Assembly: GCA_013176395.1 (NCBI GenBank) | Contig: JABMLP010000016.1 | Coordinates: 310,001 to 374,000, forward strand | Reading direction: 5' to 3' | Source of the DNA: Venturia oleaginea | Taxonomy: Eukaryota > Ascomycota > Dothideomycetes > Venturiales > Venturiaceae | DNA length: 64,000 bases | In this document: one piece after another, positions 35,081 through 44,876 of the stretch | Layout of the letters: each line of letters opens with the position of its first letter | Position numbering within the stretch: position 1 is the first letter of the stretch | Notes under the pieces: model-generated | The model's database searches: none | What the model saw: only the letters and a program-made list of their open reading frames with translations | Told to the model about the DNA's origin: nothing | Program-made: the position numbers and the translations under genes

Positions 35081-37908
35081 TCAAGCTACATAAGAATACA
35101 TATTCCCATCCTCCCTCTCCATGTACTCCTTCTCAATCAATCTATCAATATTCTTCTTGATATCTGGAAAACTGAGAACACCTCGTTTCTTGGTGGCTTC
35201 CACAACCTCAATCAGTAGCGCCTGATGTCCTATTGTCTTTTTACTCTTCATGATCCTCACGATAGCAGCTTGAGTCTCAAAATTACGATCAGCTTGGACG
35301 CGCTCGTGTGTCTCCTTGTTCTCTTCTTTCGTCTCCTTGAGTTGGACTTGGTTGATCTTGACGCGGTATTTCTCGTGTGTAAAGCCGGCATTGAGTGAAA
35401 ATGTGTCGGTTGGGTCCACATCGCGACTCTTCGGGTGCTTTTGGAGTGGTCGCAGTTTGGCACAGGCGAGGGATTGGAGCGTTCGTACAAGTTCGGTGTC
35501 AACTGATTTAAAGTTAGCTTGATTCGACGTACCATGCTCGATCTCAATTTTGAAGATCGCCATCAACTCACCGAGACCTGTCTCCTCCTTTAGTGTCTCA
35601 TACGAAATTTTTTCATTCTCTCCTACTCCGTTGAATTGGAGTAAGACAAACGCCTGAAAACTCGACACCACGATCTCCTTCTTGCCCTTTGGAAAGTTGG
35701 CCTTCATCTGGCAATGCGCAAGGCCATGTTTCCAGTCCAGCTTACGCCCACTGTGCTTGTTCTTGTAATGCATCTCAAACCGATCGATCTCTCTTTTGAT
35801 TTCGGCCGGCACGTTGACGGGTATATCGGGATAGGTTGGCCAAGCTGCCGCAGAGAGGATGTTGACACCCAAATCAATGGCCGGCGTTGTGCCTTGCTGT
35901 TCGAGATAGCTCTTGTAGGCGGCCATCTCTTCCCTGCCTAGTTCCACATCTTTGAACATTTGTTCGAGATTTTGAGTGAAGTTCGAGCCACATTCAGTCT
36001 TCAATCGACTCAGCATGCTGCGCTCTGCGTCCGCGCTAGCAGATCGCCCCATCAATAAGCGGCGGGCGAGATCCTTCTTGTAAAATGCCTCGAACACGGC
36101 CTTCCCGTTGACGAAACGGAACAAGTCGAGTACCTGATCCAGCTGCTTGTTGACCTCAGCGTCTTCATCCTTCGCATCATCTTCATCCTCTTCCTCCGCT
36201 ACCTCTGCTGTCGGTATCTTCTTGAAAAATGCCTCTGGTATTGCCTTTGAGCCACCGCGGAGTAGCATGTCAACGTATTTCGCAATCATCTCACCAGGCT
36301 TGGAGTTGTCCGTACCCCATGTTCCACTCGTTTTCTTCGTCCGATTGATGAAGGTTTGAAATGTTTCACGAAGACCATGGCCAAGGATCGTATTGCGCTG
36401 GAAAGCGACTGTCCATATGTTGTCCAATTGTCTTTTCATTGTCAAAAGACGTACCACCATGGAATCTTCCTGTTCTGGGTCGTAGATGATGCTTGTGCCA
36501 GTTCGATCTATCCATCCATCAAAAGGGTCTTTGAGTTTCTCCTGCAGACTACGTCTTGCGAGTAAATTGTAGACACGGGCGAGGTCTTCGACCGCGTTCT
36601 GATCCAAGAGCTCTGCGATGCTGGCGGCATTCACTGTCGAATTAGTACAGCTCGAAGGGGTCATCTTTCCCGAAGTCGAGAGCTCAGTTTCTAGCAGTCC
36701 TTTGAAACTGCCAGAAACTTGCCCATATCGATCTTGAGTCAGAAGACCGCGTATCCTACGGGGACTTACATAGCGTGTCTTGCCGCCTCTCAACGATCTG
36801 GTGTTCAAGCAGAATCTCGAGATCCCGGCGGGTGCTCAGATCAAGTCCCAAAGTCTTGCAGCGATTCAGCTCACTTTCCATCAGTGCCATAGACGAGCGG
36901 GCGTATTCCGCCAGTGACATCGTCTTCACAGCTTTATTCGTCCAGTCCACGATGTAGTCCTGGGCAAGCCTTAGCAGTCTAGGTTCGACAATGTTGGTAT
37001 ATACTGCAAGAATATGGAAGAGTGCAACAGCATTCTGGCTAAGAACTTGCGAGGCCAATTGACCGGCCCGATCGGTTTGCAGGAGACTGCAAAATCCATC
37101 CAAGGTCTTCTGTTGTATCTGTTGGTCCTCGAACACGGCAGTTCGAAAAATTGTAATACCCATCTCTTGTATTGAAGGTCGTTTGGCTTGTAGTAGGTAT
37201 GCGCGGTCCATGTAGTAGAAGATCTGTCTCACAATTTTCTGTACATATCTTTAGCATGGCCCGTAAACAGTCCGATAGCTTAGTACCAACCATCTGCTTG
37301 CTCCACGTCGACCACGCGTTGACGACCTCCTGTAGCACGGCTGGACTCGCCGAATCGATGTTTTTCAAAACCAATTGCTGCGAGTATCCAGCGCATATCT
37401 GTGCCTTTTCCTCGAGTCTTCTACACAAATCGGCAGAATGGCCTTGCCTACAGACATTCTCAGCACCCTTGTACAGCTCCTCCATGCTATATGGTATCTC
37501 CTTGCTGCCGAAAATGGAATCCAGCGAGACAGCTAGCTTCTGCCATGTTTGCTTAAGGTATTGCTGAGGATCGGCCGTGGGGGCAGTCCGCAGGTTCTTA
37601 ACCACGATCTTCTTCACTCCCAGATTGGAGTTGTAGCTGTTCCCAGCCGGTTTCAAGGGCTTCCGAGGCGAAGGAGAGGCAGTTGGGGAGCCGGTGAGGT
37701 CGATGACATTTGTGGCGGATTGTTTATTGCGTGCGGGAAAGCTGTACATGCTCGTAGCAGGGAGCGTCTCTTGTTGGGGGGCGGGCGAGGAGTCGTTTGA
37801 CAGCTTCTGTCGCTTTTGTTTTGGTGGCTCCGCCAGTTTTGTGGTGGAAAATAGCTCTTGGATAGTCTTCTGATTCGTGTCTTCAGTGGCACGTCTGAGT
37901 TTTTGCAT
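35081..37908 (-). CDS. cul4: Cullin-4, scaffold of CRL4 ubiquitin ligases (907 aa)
   Basis: Exons on the - strand: 37291-37908, 36770-37238 and 35081-36717, with two 52-bp introns; the frame is exact. The N-terminus is disordered with IDLTGSP and a basic/Ser-rich stretch. The DDB1-binding cullin repeat region starts near 115 (LKQTWQKLAVSLDSIF, MEELYKGAENVCRQG). The cullin-homology domain includes FEAFYKKDLARRLLMGRSAS and LKTECGSNFTQNLEQMFKD. The winged-helix C-terminus carries the NEDD8 acceptor motif IVRIMKSKK (acceptor Lys about 853) and ends NMYSYVA. The VCRQG block and length point to Cul4 rather than Cul1 or Cul3. A 30-nt in-frame segment (35503-35532) has intron signals; see findings. 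A LINE has inserted 126 bp upstream of the ATG. Confidence 0.93.
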
Positions 37909-38034
37909 TGATCTGTATATGCCGGCGAGGTCTTGGTATCTCGATAGCTCACAGCCGTCGGGAATAACTTATGCTTGTTGGCCGACAAAGTCCGTGACGC
38001 GCCCCGTGAAGATGGCGAACATTGACGTATCGAA

Positions 38035-38047
38035 CAAACCCAAACTC
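38035..38047. repeat. 5' target-site duplication of the LINE
   Basis: CAAACCCAAACTC, identical to 43898-43910. Confidence 0.9.
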
Positions 38048-38100
38048 AGGGCTCAGGTTGTTCTAGGCTCGACGCGTCGCCCAGCGCGTAGAAACGAGAG

Positions 38101-39732
38101 ATGACAATACCGTGGCCTCAAGAGGTGGTCTGGCCGACCGGACTTCATGAGCACGCTACACAAATCACAAGGCACCTTCGAAACGCATTACTCTACCTCG
38201 AAAGCGGACAGGCTCTACCTGTACCCCCAGACCAAGTAAAGGCAATTATCACGACGATGCTGCCCTTGATTGCAAAGGCCCAAAGGACCCCCGATATGAC
38301 AACCGTCCACGATCAACTACGCATTATACACACTGAGATGACTCAAGACACAAAGGAAACGGCGAAGGAGATAGCTGGGATAAAGGGAGAACTTAAAGCT
38401 CTGAGAACAGACACACAGAAGAACATCACTATTGGTGAGGAAGCGAAAACGGCAGCGAAAGAGGCAACAGAGGTGGGCAAGACCGTTGCAGGAATAGCGA
38501 GTGATATCAAGAACAAAGGGACACAATTCCAAACAGGCATGCCAATGAGCTATGCTGCTGCCGCTACCCGAGGAGGGCTAGCTACAAGCACACATAGCAT
38601 ACAAACCCAAAGTGTCAAGACTCCCGCGACGGTCCAACGTGAGATTATCGTAAACATCAGGAACGCACAAACGATCCAGAGCCTGCGCGCAATGAATCCA
38701 CGCATTTTAAAAGCCCACGTTGACCGAGCCATTTCCCAAAGTCAAAACGAACATATAGCCAATCTAAAGATCATGTCTGCTAACCAGCTCAAAAGCGGAG
38801 ATCTGAGCATCAGAACGGCGACAAATAGTGAAATGCAGCTTCTCAGACAATTCACGGAGGACTGGACCCCACGTATTGGGAACGGGACGTTAGTACGAAA
38901 TCCAACGTATGGCGTTCTTGTACATGGCATACGTACTAGTACGATGAATACAGACAAATTCGAGGAAACTAGAGACGCCATTCTGCAAGACAATAAGCCG
39001 TTTATTCCAACCGCGGACATCAAATACATTGGATGGTTGACCCGGAAGGCGCCAAAAAAAGCGATGTCGCCGGTCATCATTGAGTTCACCAAGCCTGAGG
39101 ACGCAAACAAGATCATCGATGAAGGTCTGGTGTGGCAAGGGGAGATGTGTCAAAGCGAACGATATGAGAGACAATGCCGACTGAAGCAGTGCTTTCAGTG
39201 CTACAAATACGGCCACATAGGAACTCAATGCAAAGCAGCGAAAACATGTGGCTACTGTGCGCAAGAACATAGTTCTAGGGACTGCCCTTCGAAGACTGGA
39301 CGGACCACACCTAGGAAATGCGCCAACTGCCAGGGAGCCCATGAAGCATGGAGTCAACAATGCCCAACTAGGAAGGAGGAACTCACTCGGACAAAGGCAG
39401 CGTACGCGAACAGACCTTGGTATCACCCTACGATGTTCACCTGTGATGAAATACCTACTCAAAATTCCGCCCGAGAACCTCCTGGAAGAACGAGGTCAAC
39501 CACAGACCTGACCTCACGCCAAGGGCCAAGGACCAGAGGGATGCAACTATTACCTGGAAATGGACAAAAGAGACCTGCTCCAGGAGACAAGGAGAACGAA
39601 GGATCACACCAGAGTCAAAGGCCACAAAGAGCAACGAAGATGTCGAGGAGGGCGCTTGAGGCGCTAGAGGGCAATACCCTAACATGTAGAAACACACAAT
39701 ACATGGAAATCGATGAGGACTCGGATCTATGA
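38101..39732 (+). CDS. LINE ORF1, gag-like nucleic-acid-binding protein (543 aa)
   Basis: Begins at ATG 38101 and ends in a TGA that overlaps the ORF2 ATG (ATGA at 39729-39732). The N-terminal half is helical with a coiled-coil-like stretch. Residues about 365-425 contain three CCHC-type zinc knuckles: CFQCYKYGHIGTQC, CGYCAQEHSSRDC and CANCQGAHEAWSQQC. The C-terminus is basic. The product would package LINE RNA into ribonucleoprotein particles. Confidence 0.93.
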   Translation: MTIPWPQEVVWPTGLHEHATQITRHLRNALLYLESGQALPVPPDQVKAIITTMLPLIAKAQRTPDMTTVHDQLRIIHTEMTQDTKETAKEIAGIKGELKALRTDTQKNITIGEEAKTAAKEATEVGKTVAGIASDIKNKGTQFQTGMPMSYAAAATRGGLATSTHSIQTQSVKTPATVQREIIVNIRNAQTIQSLRAMNPRILKAHVDRAISQSQNEHIANLKIMSANQLKSGDLSIRTATNSEMQLLRQFTEDWTPRIGNGTLVRNPTYGVLVHGIRTSTMNTDKFEETRDAILQDNKPFIPTADIKYIGWLTRKAPKKAMSPVIIEFTKPEDANKIIDEGLVWQGEMCQSERYERQCRLKQCFQCYKYGHIGTQCKAAKTCGYCAQEHSSRDCPSKTGRTTPRKCANCQGAHEAWSQQCPTRKEELTRTKAAYANRPWYHPTMFTCDEIPTQNSAREPPGRTRSTTDLTSRQGPRTRGMQLLPGNGQKRPAPGDKENEGSHQSQRPQRATKMSRRALEALEGNTLTCRNTQYMEIDEDSDL

Positions 39733-42700
39733 AAGAGAAGGACCAACTTAATATACTACAGTACAACGTACGCAAATCAAGGGATACGGTTATGGCAACT
39801 CTACTCCGTGATCCAAGAGTAGCAGAATACGATATTATTGCTATCCAAGAACCGTGGCGCAACCCCTTCATGTCGACAACACACCACCCAGCGAAGAATA
39901 TATTCCACTTATACTATCCGACAACGAACAAGGAGGATGGCCCAGCAAGGGTGTGTTTCTTTGTCAACAAAAGGCTAGACCACGGCAGCCTGCAATTCGA
40001 ACAGCACACAAGAGACGTCTGCTCATTGAGAATCAGTATCAGCAATGGCGATCAAACAGAAAACGAGCTGGTAATACACAACGTCTACAATACGGTCCAA
40101 AACATGCCAAACCGCATCAGCTCACTGCCGACCCTAAGAGCTCGATTGGAGGAACACGCGCTGAAAGAACAGATGGTATTAGGCGACTTGAACTTACACC
40201 ATAGAATGTGGGGCGGAGCGCAGGTCGCACACGAAGACCGAGAAGCGGAAGAACTTATCGAAATTATGGAGAGATTTGATATGTCAAGCATGCTGCAGCC
40301 CGGAACGGTAACGTACGAAGAAGGCAGCAGCAGGACGACGATTGATATGTACTGGATGACATTAGGCTTGATTGACAGGACCATCAGTAGCAGAGTAGAC
40401 AGAGAGCTAGACCACGACTCAGACCACCTCCCCATCAGCATCATACTGGATCTCCGGACGCGCTCCACGGAAATCAGGCCAGGATGCAACTGGAAACTCC
40501 TAGACTGCAAGGAGTTCTGCGGGACGCTCAGAGACACCCTACCGGCACGAAGGAGACCAAGGACGAAAGCAGCGCTAGACATGTACACGATGGAGTTAGT
40601 CAAAGCGATCAAAGATGCAGCAGCGAAGACAATTCCCCTCACAAGACCATGCACCAAGGCGAGAGAGGGATGGGACGGAACATGCTCGAGAGCATTGGCA
40701 GATACAAAACGTCTAAGGCGCATACACGAGAGAAGACACACGGAGGAGACATGGGAAAACTACCGCGAGGCGAGGAACCACAAGACACGGACGATCAAGA
40801 AGGCGCTTCGGCAAGCACACAGAGACCGCGTAGAAATGGCAGCAAGCTCCACTGAATCCCTCTGGAAAATAGCCAAGTGGGCGCGCAATAGAGAAAGCCA
40901 GCCCCCAAGTGTGACGCCAATTATCAAGTGTCCGACGACCGGCAACCAGGCTACTACACCCTCGGCAAAAACGATTCTCCTTCGGGACGCCTTCTTCCCA
41001 GCACCGCCAGAAGCAGACCTCGACGATCTACAGGATGCAAGATATGATGATTGTATACCAATGCCAAACGTTACTGAGAAGGAGGTACTGGACGCAATAC
41101 AAGCAGCGTCACCCTTCAAGGCCCCGGGACCGGATGGGATCCCAAACAAGGCCTTGCAGACGGCATCTTATATGTTGGTGGGACACCTGGCGACAATCAT
41201 GAACCAGAGCCTACAACTGGGCCACTACCCGACACATTTCCAAAGCTCGACCACGGTAGTGCTACGCAAACCAGGGAAGGACGACTACTCGACTCCAAAG
41301 GCATACCGACCTATTGCGCTCCTGAATACGATTGGCAAGGCCATGGACGCAGTAATCGCTAAGAGACTTAGCTACCTGGTGGAAACACACCAAGTCATCC
41401 CAAGGATGCACATGGGAGGCAGGAAGTTAAGGTCAACGGAACACGCACTACACGCTGTAATCGAGAGAATCTACAACGCTTGGAACAACGGAAAAGGACA
41501 AGTCGCTAGCCTGCTGCTCCTTGACGTGTCAGGCGCCTTCGACAACGTATCCCACAAGAGACTCCTACACAATCTTCGGAAAAGAAAAGTTGATGAGAGA
41601 ACAGTACGATGGATTGCTAGCTTCCTGAGCGATAGACGCACGCGAATTGTCATCGATGGCTACGAATCTGACGAGTACACAGTTGAGACTGGGGTACCAC
41701 AGGGATCGCCCCTATCCCCCATCTTATACATATTCTACAACTCTGACCTTATTGAGCAATGCGACTCAGGCGACGATACTGCAGCTACAGGCTATATCGA
41801 TGACGCAGCCATACTTACATGGGGCAACACAACAGAAGAAACGTGCAAGAAACTCGAAAACGCGCTGGAAAAGGCAAACTGTTGGGCAAAGACACATGCA
41901 TCAAAATTCGCCCCAGAAAAGTTCCAACTGACACACTTCACAAGAAGACGCACCCGTATAAACACACAACAGCCCGTTCAAACGGCATGGGGATGCATTG
42001 CGCCTAAGACAACGTGCAAATATCTAGGCGTGACGCTAGACAGCAAACTCTAATGGAAGGAACACATCGAAGAAATCAAGCGGAAAACTACAAAAACAGT
42101 GAACGCACTGTGCTCTCTGGGCAGCTCAACATGGGGCGTCAGTCTGCTAGATATGCGAAAAATCTACCGCGGAGTAGTAGTCCCTCAGATGATGTACGCG
42201 TGTTCAATCTGGTCGAATTCAGGAATGAGGGGAAAACCATACACGAGAAAAACGCTCGACACACTTCAGTCAATCCAAGCACGTGCAGCACGAATTATCT
42301 GTGGAGCGTTCAAAGCGACATCCAGAGTCGCCCTCGACATAGAGACCTACCTGCTCCCAGTCGAACAACAAATCTGGAAACACAACACCGAAACCCTCAG
42401 CCGTATACTCACGTGCCAAGACCTCCCTAAACTGCTAGATACTCAATTCGGAGAACCAAGGTCAAGACAACGAGCAAGCTACGATAGCCCATTATACAAC
42501 ATATATCGAGACGCCGAAGAGAAAGGAGCAGCAGATCTCGACAAGCGAGAGACAATCCCGCCGTTCGTAGCAGCACCATGGTGGCAAGGCCCAAAGACAC
42601 ATATCGCACCAAGCGATGAAGCGGCACACTCTGAGCACGACTCCGTCACTAGAGTCGAGGGTAATATTTGCATCTATACAGATGGGAGTAGCATAGACGG

Positions 42701-43610
42701 ACACACAGGCGCTGCAGCAGTCTGGCCGCTGAAAAGACAGACGAGAAGCACGTATATGGGCCCTGAGACGACCTCCACGGTGTACGCAGCTGAACTTCAA
42801 GGAATAAATCTAGCGCTGCATATGGTTCAAACAGACATCGAGGCAGGAAACGAACGGAGAGACATCAATATCTTCACCGACAACCAGGCAGCGATACGCT
42901 CGCTGACAAGGCCGGAAGGCCGATCAGGAGCATACATTGTCAAGCGGATTGTACAACGGATCACACAACTTCACGAGTACGGAGCTATCGTGAACATCCG
43001 ATGGATCCCTGCCCACGAGGGAATTGACGGGAACGAGGCCGCTGACCAAGCCGCCAGGGAGGCCACTGGATGGAGAGAAGACGGAGAGAAAGGACCAAGA
43101 GCTGATATGCCACCGGAACTGTACCCGCTAAGAACGACAATCAAGACGTGGTGCTGGAAGGTAGTGAATAAACAATGGTTGACTAGCTGGAAATCCGAGA
43201 CAAAGGGGAAAGCCACGAGGAGATACACACCTAAGCCTACTAAAAGGGTGCTCCAACTCCATCAAGACCGGAGCAAGCGAGAAAGTGCGATCCTCGTACA
43301 GATGAGAACTGAAAAGATAGGGCTCAAGGCCTTCCTCTTCAGCCGACGTGTCCAAGGTATCCCAGACTCTAGGTGTGACTGCCGTGAAGGGATGCAGACC
43401 GTAGCCCATATCCTCCTGGAATGCCGCAAGTTCCGGGACATCCGGAGAGACGAGTTGGGCCGCTTCCCAGGACGAAACAACCTCCGGAATATCTTGACTA
43501 CGCATAAGTTAGCCACAAAAGCTATCAGATTCATGGAACAGACGCGGGTCCTTGGGCATAGTGGGATCGAAAACGCGCAGACGACGCTGAGCATTGAGGG
43601 GAGACTGTAG
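39729..43610 (+). CDS. LINE ORF2, endonuclease-reverse transcriptase-RNase H, one in-frame stop
   Basis: One reading frame of 1293 codons interrupted only by TAA at 42051-42053 (codon 775). The APE-type endonuclease is N-terminal (NILQYNVRKS, IAIQEPW, VLGDLNLHHRMWGG, SDHLPISI; residues 5-240). Reverse transcriptase spans about 440-775 with FKAPGPDGIPNKA and the catalytic GYIDDAAIL box (YIDD, about 690). The stop lies just after LGVTLDSKL, before the thumb region (WKEHIEEIK onward). RNase H (about 975-1110) has IYTDGSSIDG, YAAELQGI, IFTDNQAAIRS and HEGIDGNEAAD. A CDC-x9-H-x4-C zinc-like motif follows near 1195. Unless read through, the stop removes the thumb and RNase H. Confidence 0.93.
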
Positions 43611-43897
43611 GTAGACGGAAAGCGAAATATGAGGCATTGCCTCCCGGAATCTAGATAGCACAGATGTACTGGTAGAACAACCGACATTTACAAGAGCCAT
43701 TGGGCATTTGGAAATAGTGGTTGAGGGAAAAGAGGGGGGATCGAGGGGATAGCTGGTCTTGTTTTGGTAAGCAGGGCGAAGTGGGACGTGGTAGATCATA
43801 TCACGTGTCGGCTGTCTGATGAAGTCCCCCTAACCGGGCATAGCTGCGTGATTAAGCGGCTGCAACCGAGTAGGATAAAATCAATCAATCAATCAAT

Positions 43898-43910
43898 CAA
43901 ACCCAAACTC
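43898..43910. repeat. 3' target-site duplication of the LINE
   Basis: CAAACCCAAACTC directly after the TCAA-type tail; identical to 38035-38047. Confidence 0.9.
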
Positions 43911-44481
43911 GGATATTCCTTCAGCTCAATATCAATATCGATAATTCCTAGGAAATATCAAAATGAGATATCAGAGGTCTAGCATCATCAATATGAGTAT
44001 GAAGAACGAAGCAAGTAGTCCTCACTAACAGGATCCGACCCAGCCTACGAAACAGTATTACATACGATATCAGGCCATTCTCGAATCCATGAGGGACGAA
44101 TTGAAATACAGCTTTTCAGACGTGTGAAGGCTCCGATCCTATTTTAAGCACCGTCGGTTCGACAATCGTATCACTGGTTTCCTGGAAAGTTAATTTACAA
44201 GATGTCCAGACGATTTGCCGTCCTACCATCCTCGAATCGACTATCTTTTCCAAACGATAACAACTCTACGATCAGGTTGATCTGAAGCACGAACTTACTC
44301 TTCTTCTGATCCAGGAATTATCCAGACATGGCTTGGTATCGACCTCATACCCTGGGACCACAAGTACTTCAACCATCGATGATACTAAAGGCATTTGAGT
44401 TGATCAAATTGCCAAGACTTTCGCGCCTTTGAAATCATCCTTGATGCCGCACTGCCTTGTAGTCGTTGGCTGAAGGGCAAT
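43911..44481. other. Intergenic region between the LINE and the MFS promoter repeat
   Basis: About 570 bp without supported genes. Before the LINE inserted, this sequence was continuous with the cul4 upstream region. Confidence 0.5.
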
Positions 44482-44580
44482 CATTCAAGGCATCAATTCA
44501 AGGCATCTATTCAAGGCATCTGTTCAAGGCATCCATTCAAGGCATCCATTCAAGGCATCTATTCAAGGCATCTGTTCAAG
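44482..44580. repeat. 13-bp minisatellite in the MFS promoter region
   Basis: Seven and a half copies of ATTCAAGGCATCT, varying only at the first (A/G) and last (A/C/T) base. It ends about 300 bp before the MFS start codon. Confidence 0.9.
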
Positions 44581-44876
44581 CCAAAGAACACACGTCAAAT
44601 GCTTGAATCCACTTCAGGCAATTCACAATTGTGGAAATGGGATTGATTGGTCGATAAGCTAGCCTGATACAGGGTTGGTGGTATCTTACATCTCTTATCA
44701 CCACTGCCGATCATTACCATGCGGACTACAGCGCTCGCAACTCATCCGACGTGGAACACATGCACACTGCACAGCATCTTTGTGATACTGATATCTATAT
44801 TACTCCATCCCCACCTCCTTCACCATGTTCGTCGCGACTCTCTGTTCTGCTTATCCCAACGTTAACACTCGCAACA

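Larger units (their letters stand above)
38048..43897 (+). mobile_element. Full-length Tad1-type non-LTR retrotransposon (LINE), 5.85 kb
   Basis: Bounded by a perfect 13-bp target-site duplication. It has a short 5' leader (53 nt), ORF1 (gag-like), ORF2 (endonuclease, reverse transcriptase, RNase H), a 3' UTR of about 280 bp and a (TCAA)n tail. The layout and RNase H domain place it in the I/Tad1 group of fungal LINEs. Both frames are intact apart from one nonsense codon, so the insertion is young. A second sequence in the window (56408-58014) shares its 3' end. Confidence 0.95.

Noticed and set aside
36718..36769. Alternative 37-nt intron at the second cullin-4 junction
   Set aside because: An acceptor 15 nt further on gives a 52-bp intron in the same frame, the size of its neighbour, with CTGAC at a normal distance.
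38317..43799. Many - strand frames of 60-220 codons inside the LINE
   Set aside because: Shadows of ORF1/ORF2 codons in other frames; no motifs of their own.
43930..43965. TATCAATATCGATAATTCC..GGAAATATC near the LINE 3' flank as another hairpin copy
   Set aside because: It has a short loop and lacks the GGC/GCC core; likely a chance AT-rich palindrome.
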